This document shows positions 44,058 to 52,463 of a DNA stretch of 64,000 nt, one piece after another (position 1 is the first letter of the stretch; the number at the start of each line of letters is the position of its first letter). Source of the stretch: Brevundimonas lutea (GTDB lineage: Bacteria; Pseudomonadota; Alphaproteobacteria; Caulobacterales; Caulobacteraceae). The stretch spans positions 124,001 to 188,000 of the forward strand of contig NZ_QUOQ01000002.1 of the NCBI RefSeq assembly GCF_003704105.1, in the 5' to 3' direction. Position numbers and translations under genes: made by a program. The notes under the pieces are model-generated. The model did no database searches. It was not told the origin of the DNA and saw only the letters and a list, made by a program, of their open reading frames with translations.

Positions 44058-44966
44058 ATGTCCAAACTGCCTCGCCTGTTGCCGCTGATCGCCGTCGCCA
44101 TCGGCGGCGTGGCGGTCATGCGCGTCGCCGGGGTCGGGCCCGAGCTGTTTCAGGGCGCCCAGGCCTGGGCCGAGGAGGCGGCCGGCAATGTCGCCCCTTC
44201 GCTGGACGCCACGACCCAAAGCCGCCCGCCGGCGGTCTGCGCCCTGACCTCGGAACAGCTGGCTCAGCAGGCCGGCATTTCGCCGGCCGAGCTGCGCATC
44301 ATTCAGAGCCTGTCGGCCCGCCGCGGCGAGCTGGACGCGCGTGACACCGATTTCGCCACCATGCTGCCCCTCATGGTCGCGGCCGAGCAGAAGCTGGATG
44401 CCAAGGTCCAGGCCATGAATGCGCTCAAGGCCGAACTGCAGACCCTGGTGGGGCAGGTGTCGGAGCGGGAGCAGGCCGAGACCGATCGCCTCGTGTCCGT
44501 CTATCAGGCCATGCGGCCCAAGGAAGCGGCGGCGGTGTTCACGACCCTGGACGACAGCGTCCGACTGCCGGTGGCCGGCGCCATGCGGCCCCGCGCCCTG
44601 GCGGCGATCCTGGCCCAGATGCCGGCGCCGGCCGCGCGCGAACTGACCGAGAAACTGGCCCGCCGCTTCGCCGCGCAGCAGGCCGCAGCGCGCGCCGCCA
44701 CCGCCGAGGCGACCCCGGCCGCCGCCACCGCGCCAGCCACGGACGAAGCCACGCCGGCTGCGGAACCGCCCAGGCCCGAGGCGGCCGCGCCAGCGCCTCA
44801 GCGCGCCGCACGACCGGCTCCAGTCCGCCCGCGGCCCCAGCCCGCCCGTACCCCGCCAGCGGAAAAGGCCGCCGAGGAAACGCCGCCCGCCTCGGGTCCT
44901 CGCCCCTACGCTCCGGCACGAGCCGCCCCGGCGAACGCCGAGACGCCGCGCCAGACCGTTAGCTGA
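44058..44966 (+). CDS. MotE-like periplasmic flagellar motor protein
   Basis: This 302-aa protein has an N-terminal membrane anchor or signal (LPLIAVAIGGVAVMRVAGVG), a coiled coil (about 95-150, AEQKLDAKVQAMNALKAELQ) and a FliG/MgtE-N-like fold (YQAMRPKEAAAVFTTLDDSVRLPVAGAMRPRALAAIL split). An Ala/Pro-rich tail follows. MotE in rhizobia is a chaperone of the stator-associated protein MotC; here the role is inferred from fold and the flagellar neighbourhood. Confidence 0.8.
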   Translation: MSKLPRLLPLIAVAIGGVAVMRVAGVGPELFQGAQAWAEEAAGNVAPSLDATTQSRPPAVCALTSEQLAQQAGISPAELRIIQSLSARRGELDARDTDFATMLPLMVAAEQKLDAKVQAMNALKAELQTLVGQVSEREQAETDRLVSVYQAMRPKEAAAVFTTLDDSVRLPVAGAMRPRALAAILAQMPAPAARELTEKLARRFAAQQAAARAATAEATPAAATAPATDEATPAAEPPRPEAAAPAPQRAARPAPVRPRPQPARTPPAEKAAEETPPASGPRPYAPARAAPANAETPRQTVS

Positions 44967-45021
44967 CAAGCTTCGCATCGCCGCGTTGCCCGAAGCCCTC
45001 GGGCCCGCTAAGAGCCGGGCC

Positions 45022-45273
45022 ATGAGCGACACCCTGCCCGACCGCCTATCGGTTGATCCGAACAGCCCCTTCTACGACGAAGCCCTGCTCCAGCGCGGCA
45101 TCGGCGTGCGCTTCAAAGGCGAGGAAAAGACCAACGTGGAGGAATACTGCGTCTCCGAGGGATGGGTGCGCCTGGCGTTGGGCAAAAGGGTTGATCGCAA
45201 GGGCAACCCCCTGACCGTCAAGCTGCAGGGTCCGGTCGAGCCCTACCTCCAGTCCCCGGAAGGCGAAGAGTGA
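45022..45273 (+). CDS. DUF3297 family protein
   Basis: This is an 83-aa acidic small protein. LSVDPNSPFYDEALLQRGIGVRFKG, NVEEYCVSEGWVRLALGK and DRKGNPLTVKLQGPVEPY match the DUF3297 family found across Proteobacteria, of unknown function. I take the ATG at 45022. The stop and the lspA start share TGATG, so the two are translationally coupled. Confidence 0.85.
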   Translation: MSDTLPDRLSVDPNSPFYDEALLQRGIGVRFKGEEKTNVEEYCVSEGWVRLALGKRVDRKGNPLTVKLQGPVEPYLQSPEGEE

Positions 45274-45824
45274 TGACGCCGACCCGGCTCGCTCTTGTCG
45301 CCTACACGCTGGCGCTCGGCGTCATCATCGTGGATCAGATCACCAAGGCCTGGATGCTGTTCGGCCTGCATCTGCGCGAGGTCGGCCAGATCCTGGTCCT
45401 GGATCCCTGGTTCAACCTGTCGTTCGTGCTCAACCGTGGCGTCAGCTTCGGCCTGCTGACCGGCGGCGAGACGGGCCGTTGGCTGCTTACCGCCTTTTCG
45501 ATCATCGTCGCCGGCGGCCTCGCCTGGTGGGCCAGGCGGGCCGATCGGCCGTTGCTGGCCCTGGCGCTTGGGTCTGTGATCGGCGGCGCCCTCGGAAACG
45601 TGATTGACCGCATCCGCTTCGGCGGCGTCGTCGATTTCCTCGATTTTTCAGGTATTGGCTTCCCTTGGGTTTTCAACGTCGCCGACAGCGCCATTTCCAT
45701 CGGCGTGGTCCTGCTGATCCTCGACAGCCTCCTTTCCGAACGCCGCGCCAAGCAGCAGGCGGACGCCGCCAAGCGACGCGACGACGCGGCCGCCTCGGTT
45801 GGCGCGGCCCCCGAAAAGTCGTAA
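45273..45824 (+). CDS. lspA: Lipoprotein signal peptidase (signal peptidase II)
   Basis: LspA cleaves the signal peptide of diacylglyceryl-prolipoproteins in the inner membrane. It is 183 aa with four membrane segments. The motifs are FNLSFVLNRGVSFGLL, GNVIDRIRFGGVVDFL and FNVADSAISIGVVLL; the two catalytic Asp residues are in NVIDR and NVADS. A hydrophilic tail follows. The next gene encodes a lipoprotein, one of its likely substrates. I take the ATG 45273 rather than the GTG 45270. Confidence 0.97.
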   Translation: MTPTRLALVAYTLALGVIIVDQITKAWMLFGLHLREVGQILVLDPWFNLSFVLNRGVSFGLLTGGETGRWLLTAFSIIVAGGLAWWARRADRPLLALALGSVIGGALGNVIDRIRFGGVVDFLDFSGIGFPWVFNVADSAISIGVVLLILDSLLSERRAKQQADAAKRRDDAAASVGAAPEKS

Positions 45825-45879
45825 TCCCCCGCTTTCCAGTTCCTTCGCGCCCGATCGGCGAGACCGGAGTTTTTCTTTC

Positions 45880-46437
45880 ATGCGTCCCACCCGCCTTATC
45901 CTCCTGGCCGCCGCCTCGGCCGTGGCCCTGTCGGGTTGCCAGAGCTTCCGCAACTCCGTCGGCCTGGAGCGGGTCCGTCCCGACGAGTTCCTGACCGTCT
46001 CGACCGCGCCCCTCACCGTTCCGCCGGAATACGCCCTGACCCCGCCGCAGCCGGGTCAGCCCCGTCCGCAGGAACTGGCTCCTGAGAGCGCCGCCCGTCA
46101 GATCCTGCTGGGACAGCGTCAGGCCATCACCCGCACCACCGGCGAACAGGCCCTGGTCGCCCAGGCGGGCGCCGACCGCGCCGATCCGCTGGCGCGCTTT
46201 GTCGTCGACGACGAGTTCGGGGACCTGGCTCACAAGGAGCAGAGCTTCGCCGACCGGCTGATGTTCTGGCGCCGAGACGACGCCTCCACCCAGGGCGCCA
46301 CGACCACGGTGGGTTCCGAAGGCAATGTCACCATCGACGCTGCATCAGAGCAGGCCCGGCTCCAGGCCCTGACCGGCGGTCAGGCCATCGTCATCCAGCG
46401 CGGCGACAACCGCGGCTTCAAGCTTCCCGGCCTCTGA
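45880..46437 (+). CDS. DUF3035-type lipoprotein
   Basis: This 185-aa outer membrane or periplasmic lipoprotein has the signal MRPTRLILLAAASAVALSGC. FRNSVGLERVRPDEFLTVSTAP and LTVPPEYALTPPQPGQPRP are the hallmarks of the DUF3035 family, found after lspA in alphaproteobacteria. The function is unknown; in this position it is often near protease or lipoprotein-export genes. The end DNRGFKLPGL is hydrophilic. It converges on tlpA with no gap. Confidence 0.85.
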   Translation: MRPTRLILLAAASAVALSGCQSFRNSVGLERVRPDEFLTVSTAPLTVPPEYALTPPQPGQPRPQELAPESAARQILLGQRQAITRTTGEQALVAQAGADRADPLARFVVDDEFGDLAHKEQSFADRLMFWRRDDASTQGATTTVGSEGNVTIDAASEQARLQALTGGQAIVIQRGDNRGFKLPGL

Positions 46438-47040
46438 TCACTCGGCTCTGAGCGCGTCGATAACGGCGCGCGCCTCGGGGCTCGACCAGTCGGCGGCGCC
46501 GGTCTTCCAGGCGCGGATCCGGCCCTCGCGGTCGATAAGGACCGTCTGCGGCATGGCCCCTGCGCCCGGCAATTCGAAGGGCAACCGAAAGCCAGCCTCG
46601 CGATAGAAGGCCAGCGGCGCGTGCTCGGCCAGAAAGGCCCGCGCGGGGGCTTCCTGTGCGGGATCGCCATCGACATTGATGGCCGCCACCACGACCTCTC
46701 CCGGATCATACGCCTTCTGCAGCGCCGCCAGGGTCGGCATCTCCTCACGGCACGGCGCGCACCACATGGCCCAAAGATTGACCACGGCCACCTGGCCTTC
46801 GAAGGCCGTGAACGTTGTTTCGCCGCCGTCCGGACCCGTAAACGGCAGGGCGGGGGAGGGCGTCGGGGTCTCGGCGATCGTCAGCCCGGCCATCTCTCCC
46901 ACGGCCAGAGCCTCCAGACCCCGATCGCGGTTTACAAAGCCCGATGCATAGGCCACCACCCCGGCGACCGCGATCAGGCCGAGGAGCCCCGCCGCCACGG
47001 CGATCCCGCGCCGCGATTTTCGTTGAGGAGGCGTCGCCAT
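46438..47040 (-). CDS. tlpA: TlpA-family periplasmic thiol-disulfide reductase
   Basis: This membrane-anchored thioredoxin-like protein (200 aa) keeps periplasmic cysteines, such as those of cytochrome oxidase or cytochrome c assembly, reduced. The N-terminal anchor is [20 protein letters not shown]. The active site reads [13 protein letters not shown] and the cis-Pro region [11 protein letters not shown]. The ATG at 47040 overlaps the argH ATG on the other strand (shared CATG). An in-frame GTG at 47055 is an alternative start, which would deepen the overlap. Confidence 0.9.
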   Translation of the reverse strand: MATPPQRKSRRGIAVAAGLLGLIAVAGVVAYASGFVNRDRGLEALAVGEMAGLTIAETPTPSPALPFTGPDGGETTFTAFEGQVAVVNLWAMWCAPCREEMPTLAALQKAYDPGEVVVAAINVDGDPAQEAPARAFLAEHAPLAFYREAGFRLPFELPGAGAMPQTVLIDREGRIRAWKTGAADWSSPEARAVIDALRAE

Positions 47041-48451
47041 GTCCGACCAATCCACGCCCCCAAAGGAGCCGACGGGCCAGTCTCTATGGGGCGGACGCTT
47101 CTCGGCCAAGCCCGCCGAGATCATGCAGGCCATCAATGTATCGATCGGGGTGGACAAGCGCCTGTGGGAACAGGACATCGCCGGCTCGCGGGCGCATTGC
47201 CGCATGCTGGCCGCGCAAGGGATCATTGGGAGCGCCGACGCAGAGGCGATACTGGGCGGTCTCGACACGATTGAGGGCGAATTGAGGGACGGCGACTTCC
47301 CCTTCCGCGACCAGTACGAAGACATCCACATGAATGTGGAGGCGCGTCTGGCAGAGCTGATCGGCGAGCCGTCCGGACGCCTGCACACCGCGCGCAGCCG
47401 CAATGACCAGGTGGCGACCGACTTCCGCCTTTGGGTGCGCGACGCCTGCGACCGGACTGTCGTCCAGATCCACGCCCTGCAACATGCCCTGCTGGACCAG
47501 GCCGAGGCCAACGCCGACGCGTTGATGCCTGGCTTCACCCACCTGCAACCGGCCCAGCCGGTGACGCTCGGCCATCACCTGATGGCCTATGTGGAAATGT
47601 TCGGCCGCGACGCCGGGCGTTTCGCCGACGCCCGTTCACGGATGAACGAAAGTCCGCTGGGCGCGGCCGCCCTGGCCGGGTCCCCCTTTCCGATCGACCG
47701 TGAGGCAACGGCCGGGGCGCTGGGTTTCGACCGGCCGATGGCCAACAGCCTGGACGCCGTCTCGGACCGCGACTTCGCCCTGGAGAGCCTGGCCGCGGCG
47801 TCCATCACCGCCGGGCATCTGTCGCGCCTGGCCGAGGAAATCGTGGTGTGGATGACCCCCCAGTTCGGCTTCGCGACCCTGCCCGACGACCTGACAACCG
47901 GCTCCTCGATCATGCCTCAGAAGAGGAATCCCGACGCCGCCGAGCTGGTCCGGGCCAAGACCGGGCGGATCACCGGCTCGCTGATCGCTCTGACCACGGT
48001 GATGAAGGGCCTGCCGCTGGCCTATTCCAAGGACATGCAGGAGGACAAGCCGCCGGTGTTCGAAGCCTTCGACGCTCTGGACCTGGCGCTGACGGCCATG
48101 ACCGCCATGGTCGCGGCCCTGATCCCCAACCGCGAGCGGATGGCGGCGGCGGCGGGTGCGGGCTTCTCCACCGCCACCGATCTGGCCGACTGGCTGGTGC
48201 GTGAACTGGGCATGCCGTTCCGCCGCGCCCACCACGTGACCGGCGCGGCTGTGAAGCGGGCGGAGGCCTTGGGCGTCGGTCTGGACCAATTGCCGCTGTC
48301 CGAACTGCAGAAGCTTGAGGCGGGGATCACCGATTCCGTCTATGGAGTGCTGTCGCCGGAGGCCTCGGTCGCGAGCCGCAGGAGTTTCGGGGGGACGGCG
48401 CCGGACGGGGTCCGCGCGCGCATCGCCGACTGGAAAGAGCGCCTGGCATGA
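47039..48451 (+). CDS. argH: Argininosuccinate lyase
   Basis: ArgH splits argininosuccinate into arginine and fumarate. The fumarase/ASL superfamily signature is [12 protein letters not shown] near residue 284. The N-terminal SLWGGRF and [13 protein letters not shown] and [14 protein letters not shown] are typical. The length of 470 aa is normal. GAGGAGG lies 7 bases before the ATG and inside the tlpA coding region, so this start is well supported. The stop overlaps the next start (ATGA). Confidence 0.97.
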   Translation: MSDQSTPPKEPTGQSLWGGRFSAKPAEIMQAINVSIGVDKRLWEQDIAGSRAHCRMLAAQGIIGSADAEAILGGLDTIEGELRDGDFPFRDQYEDIHMNVEARLAELIGEPSGRLHTARSRNDQVATDFRLWVRDACDRTVVQIHALQHALLDQAEANADALMPGFTHLQPAQPVTLGHHLMAYVEMFGRDAGRFADARSRMNESPLGAAALAGSPFPIDREATAGALGFDRPMANSLDAVSDRDFALESLAAASITAGHLSRLAEEIVVWMTPQFGFATLPDDLTTGSSIMPQKRNPDAAELVRAKTGRITGSLIALTTVMKGLPLAYSKDMQEDKPPVFEAFDALDLALTAMTAMVAALIPNRERMAAAAGAGFSTATDLADWLVRELGMPFRRAHHVTGAAVKRAEALGVGLDQLPLSELQKLEAGITDSVYGVLSPEASVASRRSFGGTAPDGVRARIADWKERLA

Positions 48452-48687
48452 AGACCGCCTTGCAGATCGCCGCTTGCGGCCTCCTTATTCTCGGCGTCGC
48501 CGCCTGCGGCCGCATGGGCGCGCTCGAATCGCCCGACGGCCGCGAGACCGAACGCGCCATGCGCAATGCCTGGGACAAGCCTCTGTCCGACCCGGCCATG
48601 TCCAATCGTCCGCCCAGCCAGAACCCGATCGACGGCGGCCCCAACGACCTGATCGGCGGCACGGCGGCCGGCCGCGACCCCTACTGA
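48448..48687 (+). CDS. Small LptM-like lipoprotein between argH and lysA
   Basis: This 79-aa lipoprotein has the signal [20 protein letters not shown] with lipobox VAAC. The mature protein starts [10 protein letters not shown], resembling the CGxKGPL start of LptM/YifL, which in E. coli helps the LPS translocon LptDE mature. The remainder is polar and proline/glycine-rich. It is coupled to argH by ATGA and ends 4 bases before lysA. The LptM assignment rests on the short mature N-terminus and the lysA neighbourhood. Confidence 0.75.
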   Translation: MKTALQIAACGLLILGVAACGRMGALESPDGRETERAMRNAWDKPLSDPAMSNRPPSQNPIDGGPNDLIGGTAAGRDPY

Positions 48688-48691
48688 CCCC

Positions 48692-49981
48692 ATGACGCCC
48701 TTCCCCCGCCGGGACGGGGCGCTTCATGCCGAATCGATCGCCCTGTCGACGATCGCCCGAGAGGTCGGCCCGCCCGTCTATGTCTACTCGGCCGGCGGTT
48801 TTCGGGCGCAGGCCCGGCGACTGCGCGAGGCCCTGGCCCCCCATCCTGATATCGTCGACCCGCTGATCGCCTTTGCGGTCAAGGCCAATGGCAACCGTTC
48901 GGTGCTGTCGGTGCTCGCGGCGGAAGGCCTGGGCGCCGACACCGTTTCCGAAGGCGAGATACGCCGGGCGCTCGCCGGCGGCGTGCCGCCCGACCGCATC
49001 GTTTTTTCCGGCGTGGGCAAGACCGACGCCGAACTGGCTTTCGCCGTCGCAACCGGCGTGCGTCAGATCAATGTCGAGTCGGCGCCGGAGCTGGAGCGAC
49101 TGATTTCCGTGGCCCGCGAACAGAGCCGCGTTCCTGACATCGCCATCCGGGTGAACCCGGCCATCGGCGCCGGAGGCCACGCCAAGATCACCACCGGCGG
49201 GGCGGGCGACAAGTTCGGCGTTCCCGTCGCCGAGGCGCTGGAGCTTTACGCCCGCGCCGCCGCCTCAGGCGCGGTCAGGCCTGCTGGCCTGGCCTGCCAC
49301 ATCGGCAGCCAGATCACCGATGTCGCGCCGCTGAGGTCTGCCTTCGCCGTCATGCGCGGGCTGGTCGAAACCCTGCGCGGAGAGGGTCTGGCGATCGAAC
49401 GGCTCGATCTCGGCGGCGGCCTCGGCGTGCCCTATCGCCCCGGCGACCCCGACACGCCGTTTGACGCCTATGCCGAGGTGGTCGCCGAAACGGTCCGCGA
49501 TCTCGATGTTCAGCTTGTTCTCGAACCTGGCCGGGTCATCGCGGCCGAGGCCGGTGTGCTGCTCAGCCGGGTGATCCAGGTCACCGAGCGCCCTGATGGC
49601 CGCCGATTCCTGGTGCTGGACGCCGCCATGAACGACCTCAGCCGTCCGGCCCTCTATGACGCCGAGCACGAGGTCGTCGCGGTGGCCCCGGACGGTGAGG
49701 GCGAGGTGATCTATGACGTCGTCGGGCCGGTGTGCGAGACCGGCGATACCTTGGCGCGCGGTCGGCTCTTGCCGGCGCTTCGAGCCGGGGACTTGGTCGC
49801 CATCCTGACCGCGGGCGCCTATGGGGCGACCATGGCCAGCGAGTACAACGCTCGGCCGCTCGTGCCGGAAGTCCTGGTCGACGGCGATGATTGGGCGGTG
49901 ATCCGTCGCCGTCCGGATCCGGACGCGTTTCTCGAGCGAGAGCCGGTCGCCGAATGGTTGGGATCGACCGCGAAATCGTGA
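48692..49981 (+). CDS. lysA: Diaminopimelate decarboxylase
   Basis: LysA makes lysine from meso-diaminopimelate using PLP. It is 429 aa. The PLP lysine is in FAVKANGN. HIGSQITD, LDLGGGLGVPY and VLEPGRVIAAEAG are the substrate and phosphate contacts. VGPVCETGD supplies the second active-site Cys. The order argH-lptM-like-lysA is seen in related alphaproteobacteria as I recall. Confidence 0.97.
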   Translation: MTPFPRRDGALHAESIALSTIAREVGPPVYVYSAGGFRAQARRLREALAPHPDIVDPLIAFAVKANGNRSVLSVLAAEGLGADTVSEGEIRRALAGGVPPDRIVFSGVGKTDAELAFAVATGVRQINVESAPELERLISVAREQSRVPDIAIRVNPAIGAGGHAKITTGGAGDKFGVPVAEALELYARAAASGAVRPAGLACHIGSQITDVAPLRSAFAVMRGLVETLRGEGLAIERLDLGGGLGVPYRPGDPDTPFDAYAEVVAETVRDLDVQLVLEPGRVIAAEAGVLLSRVIQVTERPDGRRFLVLDAAMNDLSRPALYDAEHEVVAVAPDGEGEVIYDVVGPVCETGDTLARGRLLPALRAGDLVAILTAGAYGATMASEYNARPLVPEVLVDGDDWAVIRRRPDPDAFLEREPVAEWLGSTAKS

Positions 49982-50054
49982 TTGCCGACGCGGCGGATTC
50001 GCGCTCAATGTCGCCCACGGCCTGCGCCTCCCCGGGCTGACGGACGTCACCGAC

Positions 50055-50834
50055 ATGGAAACCTTCGCCCTCTTCGTGCTGGTGGGCTTTCTGGCGCAGG
50101 CCGTCGATGGCGCGCTGGGCATGGCCTATGGCGTGGTGTCGAGCACGGTGCTGCTGGCCTTTGGCGTACCGCCCGCCGTCGCCTCCGCCTCGGTCCACGC
50201 CGCCGAGGTGTTCACCACCGGCGCCTCGGCTTCCAGCCATGTGCTGCACAGGAACGTCACCTGGAGGCTGTTCATCCCCCTGGCCGCCGCGGGCGTCATC
50301 GGCGGTGCGCTGGGCGCCTATGTGCTGACAGGGATTGAAGGAGACGTCATCAAGCCCTTCATCCTCGCCTATCTCGGTATTCTGGGCGCCTGGATCCTCA
50401 TCCGTGGTCTTCGGGATATTCGGCCGAGACACATCCGCAGCGTCTGGGGGGCGCCTCTGGGCCTGATCGGAGGCTTCATGGACGCCGTCGGTGGCGGGGG
50501 CTGGGGACCGACCGTCACTACCGCCCTGGTCGGAGCGGGCAAGGAGCCGCGCCGGGCCATCGGCACCGTCAACACCGCCGAATTCCTGGTCACTATCGCG
50601 ATCTCGGCGACCTTCGTCTGGGCCCTGCTTTCGGGGCACTGGGACGAGGCGGGCGCGCTTCAGGACCACGGCTGGGCCGTTGCCGGCCTCATCGTCGGCG
50701 GCTTGATCGCCGCCCCCTTCGCCGGGTGGATCGCAAAGAGCATCCCGACGCGCGTTTTGACCCTCATGGTCGGGGCGCTGGTTTTGCTCCTGGCAGCCTA
50801 TCAAGGGCTCCAGCTGGCAGGGTTCGCGCCATGA
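50055..50834 (+). CDS. TauE/SafE-family sulfite/anion exporter-like membrane protein
   Basis: This 259-aa integral membrane protein has about eight hydrophobic segments and the repeat-type motifs GALGMAYGVVSSTVLLAFGVPP and GFMDAVGGGGWGPTVTTALVGAG. These fit the TauE/SafE (TSUP) family, which moves sulfite, sulfonates or related anions. The transported ion is not known. It lies 73 bases after lysA. Two tandem hairpins follow its stop. Confidence 0.88.
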   Translation: METFALFVLVGFLAQAVDGALGMAYGVVSSTVLLAFGVPPAVASASVHAAEVFTTGASASSHVLHRNVTWRLFIPLAAAGVIGGALGAYVLTGIEGDVIKPFILAYLGILGAWILIRGLRDIRPRHIRSVWGAPLGLIGGFMDAVGGGGWGPTVTTALVGAGKEPRRAIGTVNTAEFLVTIAISATFVWALLSGHWDEAGALQDHGWAVAGLIVGGLIAAPFAGWIAKSIPTRVLTLMVGALVLLLAAYQGLQLAGFAP

Positions 50835-50847
50835 TGCTGGTGCTAAC

Positions 50848-50910
50848 GCACGGCTCGCGGAGCCGTGCTGCTTGAGCGCCGGAATGGCTCAGGCCGGTCA
50901 GGCCTGAGCC
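50848..50910. terminator. Two tandem hairpins between convergent TauE and GST genes
   Basis: GCACGGCTC-GCG-GAGCCGTGC (50848-50868, 9-bp stem) is followed by GGCTCAGGCC-GGTCA-GGCCTGAGCC (50886-50910, 10-bp stem). The second contains the GST stop codon. The pair lies between convergent genes and probably ends transcription from both sides, though neither has a strong T-tract. Confidence 0.6.
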
Positions 50911-51500
50911 GGATGCGTCTCCCGGAAGCTTTCGCGCTGTTCCAGACGCGCCGTCAGCGCGGCCAGTCGAGGCCGCGTCGCCAGCCAGTCGGTGTCCGGG
51001 TGGCGAAAGCCCAGCCAGGTTGCCGCCACGGCTGTGGTGATCGTGCCCAGATGCAGGGGCTCTTCCTCCAGAGACAGGGCTTCGAGCGCATCCAGCGATC
51101 GCTCCATTCCCGCCGTCCAGCGTTGCATCCAGGACGGCGAACGCTCGCTCTCGGGCCGCCGTTTCTCCAGAACCAGCTTGACCCCGGCCTCGAGCACGCC
51201 GGACGCCAGCGTCTCGATCCGCCGTACCCGCAGCCGCTCCGGCCCTGTCTCGGGCAACAGCCGCGGACCCGCGCCCAGACCATCCAGATACTCACAGATC
51301 AGCGGACTGTCGGTCAGCGGCAGGCCGTCCTCGGCGATCAGGGCCGGCACCTGGACCAGAGGGTTGTTGGCGACCAGTTCCGGTGCGTCGGCATACGGAT
51401 CGGCGACGATCTCGCGAACGCGGTTCCCGAGACCTTTCTCGCGGGCGACGATCCGGCACTTGCGGGCGTAGGGGGAGGGGGCGGTGATGAGCAGTTTCAT
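50898..51500 (-). CDS. Glutathione S-transferase family protein
   Basis: This 200-aa GST has an N-terminal thioredoxin-like domain (MKLLITAPSPYARKCRIVAREKG) with NPLVQVPALIAEDGLPLTDSPLICEYLD; the cis-Pro and D-S glutathione contact are visible. A helical C-domain follows. SPYARK-C resembles the SPFVRKV start of the YibF/GstB-type branch. I take the ATG at 51500; 13 extra residues are possible from 51539. The substrate is unknown. Confidence 0.88.
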   Translation of the reverse strand: MKLLITAPSPYARKCRIVAREKGLGNRVREIVADPYADAPELVANNPLVQVPALIAEDGLPLTDSPLICEYLDGLGAGPRLLPETGPERLRVRRIETLASGVLEAGVKLVLEKRRPESERSPSWMQRWTAGMERSLDALEALSLEEEPLHLGTITTAVAATWLGFRHPDTDWLATRPRLAALTARLEQRESFRETHPAQA

Positions 51501-51533
51501 GCCGCCCCGGATAGCGCCGCCTGAGCGCCGCGC

Positions 51534-51566
51534 AAACAAAAACCCCCGACCGCGAGGCCGGGGGTT
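51534..51566 (-). terminator. Intrinsic terminator of the Bax-inhibitor-1 gene
   Basis: AACCCCCGACC (51541-51551) pairs with GGCCGGGGGTT (51556-51566) around a GCGA loop, with one mismatch. On the minus strand it is followed by TTTTTGTTT (51542-51534). It starts 25 bases after the BI-1 stop. This is the clearest rho-independent terminator in the window. Confidence 0.88.
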
Positions 51567-51590
51567 CTGAGGATCGAAAAGGCCAGTGCG

Positions 51591-52349
51591 CTATTCGCGT
51601 CCGCCCATCAGCGCCAGCATGAACTGGAACATGTTGATGAAGTTGATGAACAGGCCCAGCGCACCAAAGCCGGTGGCCACGGCCAGGCCGTGCTTATCGC
51701 CCTCCAGCGCGTAGTAGGTCATCTTCAGCCGCTGGGTGTCGTAGGCGGTGAGGCCCGCGAACAGCAGCACGCCGATGATGTTGATGGCGAAGTAGAAGAC
51801 CGGGTTCTGCGCCGCCGGCAGGAACATGAACACCAGCGAGGCGATGATCAGGCCGATCACGCCCATGATCAGGAACTTGCCCATCGGCCCAAGGTCACGC
51901 TTGGTGGTGTAGCCGAACAGGCTGAGGCCCCCGAACGCGGCCGCCGTGACGAAGAAGGTCGAGGCGATCGAGGCGTTGGTGTAGCGCAGGAAGACGATGC
52001 CTAGGCCCGCGCCGATGGTGGCGACCACGGCCCAGTAGAGCAGGTTCACGCCACGCGCCGACGGGTTCTTCATGAAGAACATCGAGCCGAACAGCATCAC
52101 CAGAGGCGAGAACTGGACGATCATGCCCAGCAGGGTCAGGCCGACGCCATTGGCCGTCTGGACGAACAGCAGCTCCTGCACCGCCGGCACATTGCCGGTC
52201 ACATAGGCCAGTGCGCCGGCGACCACGAGGCCGATGGCCAGCTTGTTGTAGACGCCCAGCATGAAGGTTCGCAGGCCGGCGTCGACCTCGACCTCGGCAC
52301 GGGCCGGGGCCTGGGCCGGGCGGGAAAATCCATTGTTGAAGTCGCTCAT
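51591..52349 (-). CDS. Bax inhibitor-1/YccA family membrane protein
   Basis: This 252-aa protein has seven hydrophobic segments and belongs to the TMBIM/BI-1 family, of uncertain bacterial role (membrane protein quality control or ion leak). GLRTFMLGVYNKLAIGLVVAG opens the fold, and LFAGLTAYDTQRLKMTYYA is the characteristic C-terminal Asp motif. The end ALGLFINFINMFQFMLALMG is typical. I take the ATG at 52349 (MSDFNNGF). A candidate promoter and a 6-bp hairpin lie upstream, and a strong terminator follows. Confidence 0.93.
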   Translation of the reverse strand: MSDFNNGFSRPAQAPARAEVEVDAGLRTFMLGVYNKLAIGLVVAGALAYVTGNVPAVQELLFVQTANGVGLTLLGMIVQFSPLVMLFGSMFFMKNPSARGVNLLYWAVVATIGAGLGIVFLRYTNASIASTFFVTAAAFGGLSLFGYTTKRDLGPMGKFLIMGVIGLIIASLVFMFLPAAQNPVFYFAINIIGVLLFAGLTAYDTQRLKMTYYALEGDKHGLAVATGFGALGLFINFINMFQFMLALMGGRE

Positions 52350-52371
52350 GGCGAGTTCGGTCTCCTTGAGG

Positions 52372-52430
52372 CCGGGCATCAGGCCCGGTCGCGTGAACGC
52401 AATATCGAAACAGACAACGCAAGACGCAAG
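52372..52430 (-). promoter_or_regulatory. Candidate promoter and leader hairpin of the BI-1 gene
   Basis: On the minus strand TTGCGT, 17 bases and GATATT lie within about 52395-52430. CCGGGC-CTGAT-GCCCGG (52388-52372) forms a 6-bp leader hairpin, and AAGGAG follows about 12 bases before the ATG. The promoter match is moderate. Confidence 0.4.
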
Positions 52431-52463
52431 CGAAACCGCCAGCGGCTAAGAGACGCGGGCCTT

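Noticed and set aside
45845..45880. Intrinsic terminator between lspA and the DUF3035 lipoprotein gene
   Set aside because: A T-rich stretch is present, but the best stem is only 4 bp, and the stretch directly precedes the next start codon.
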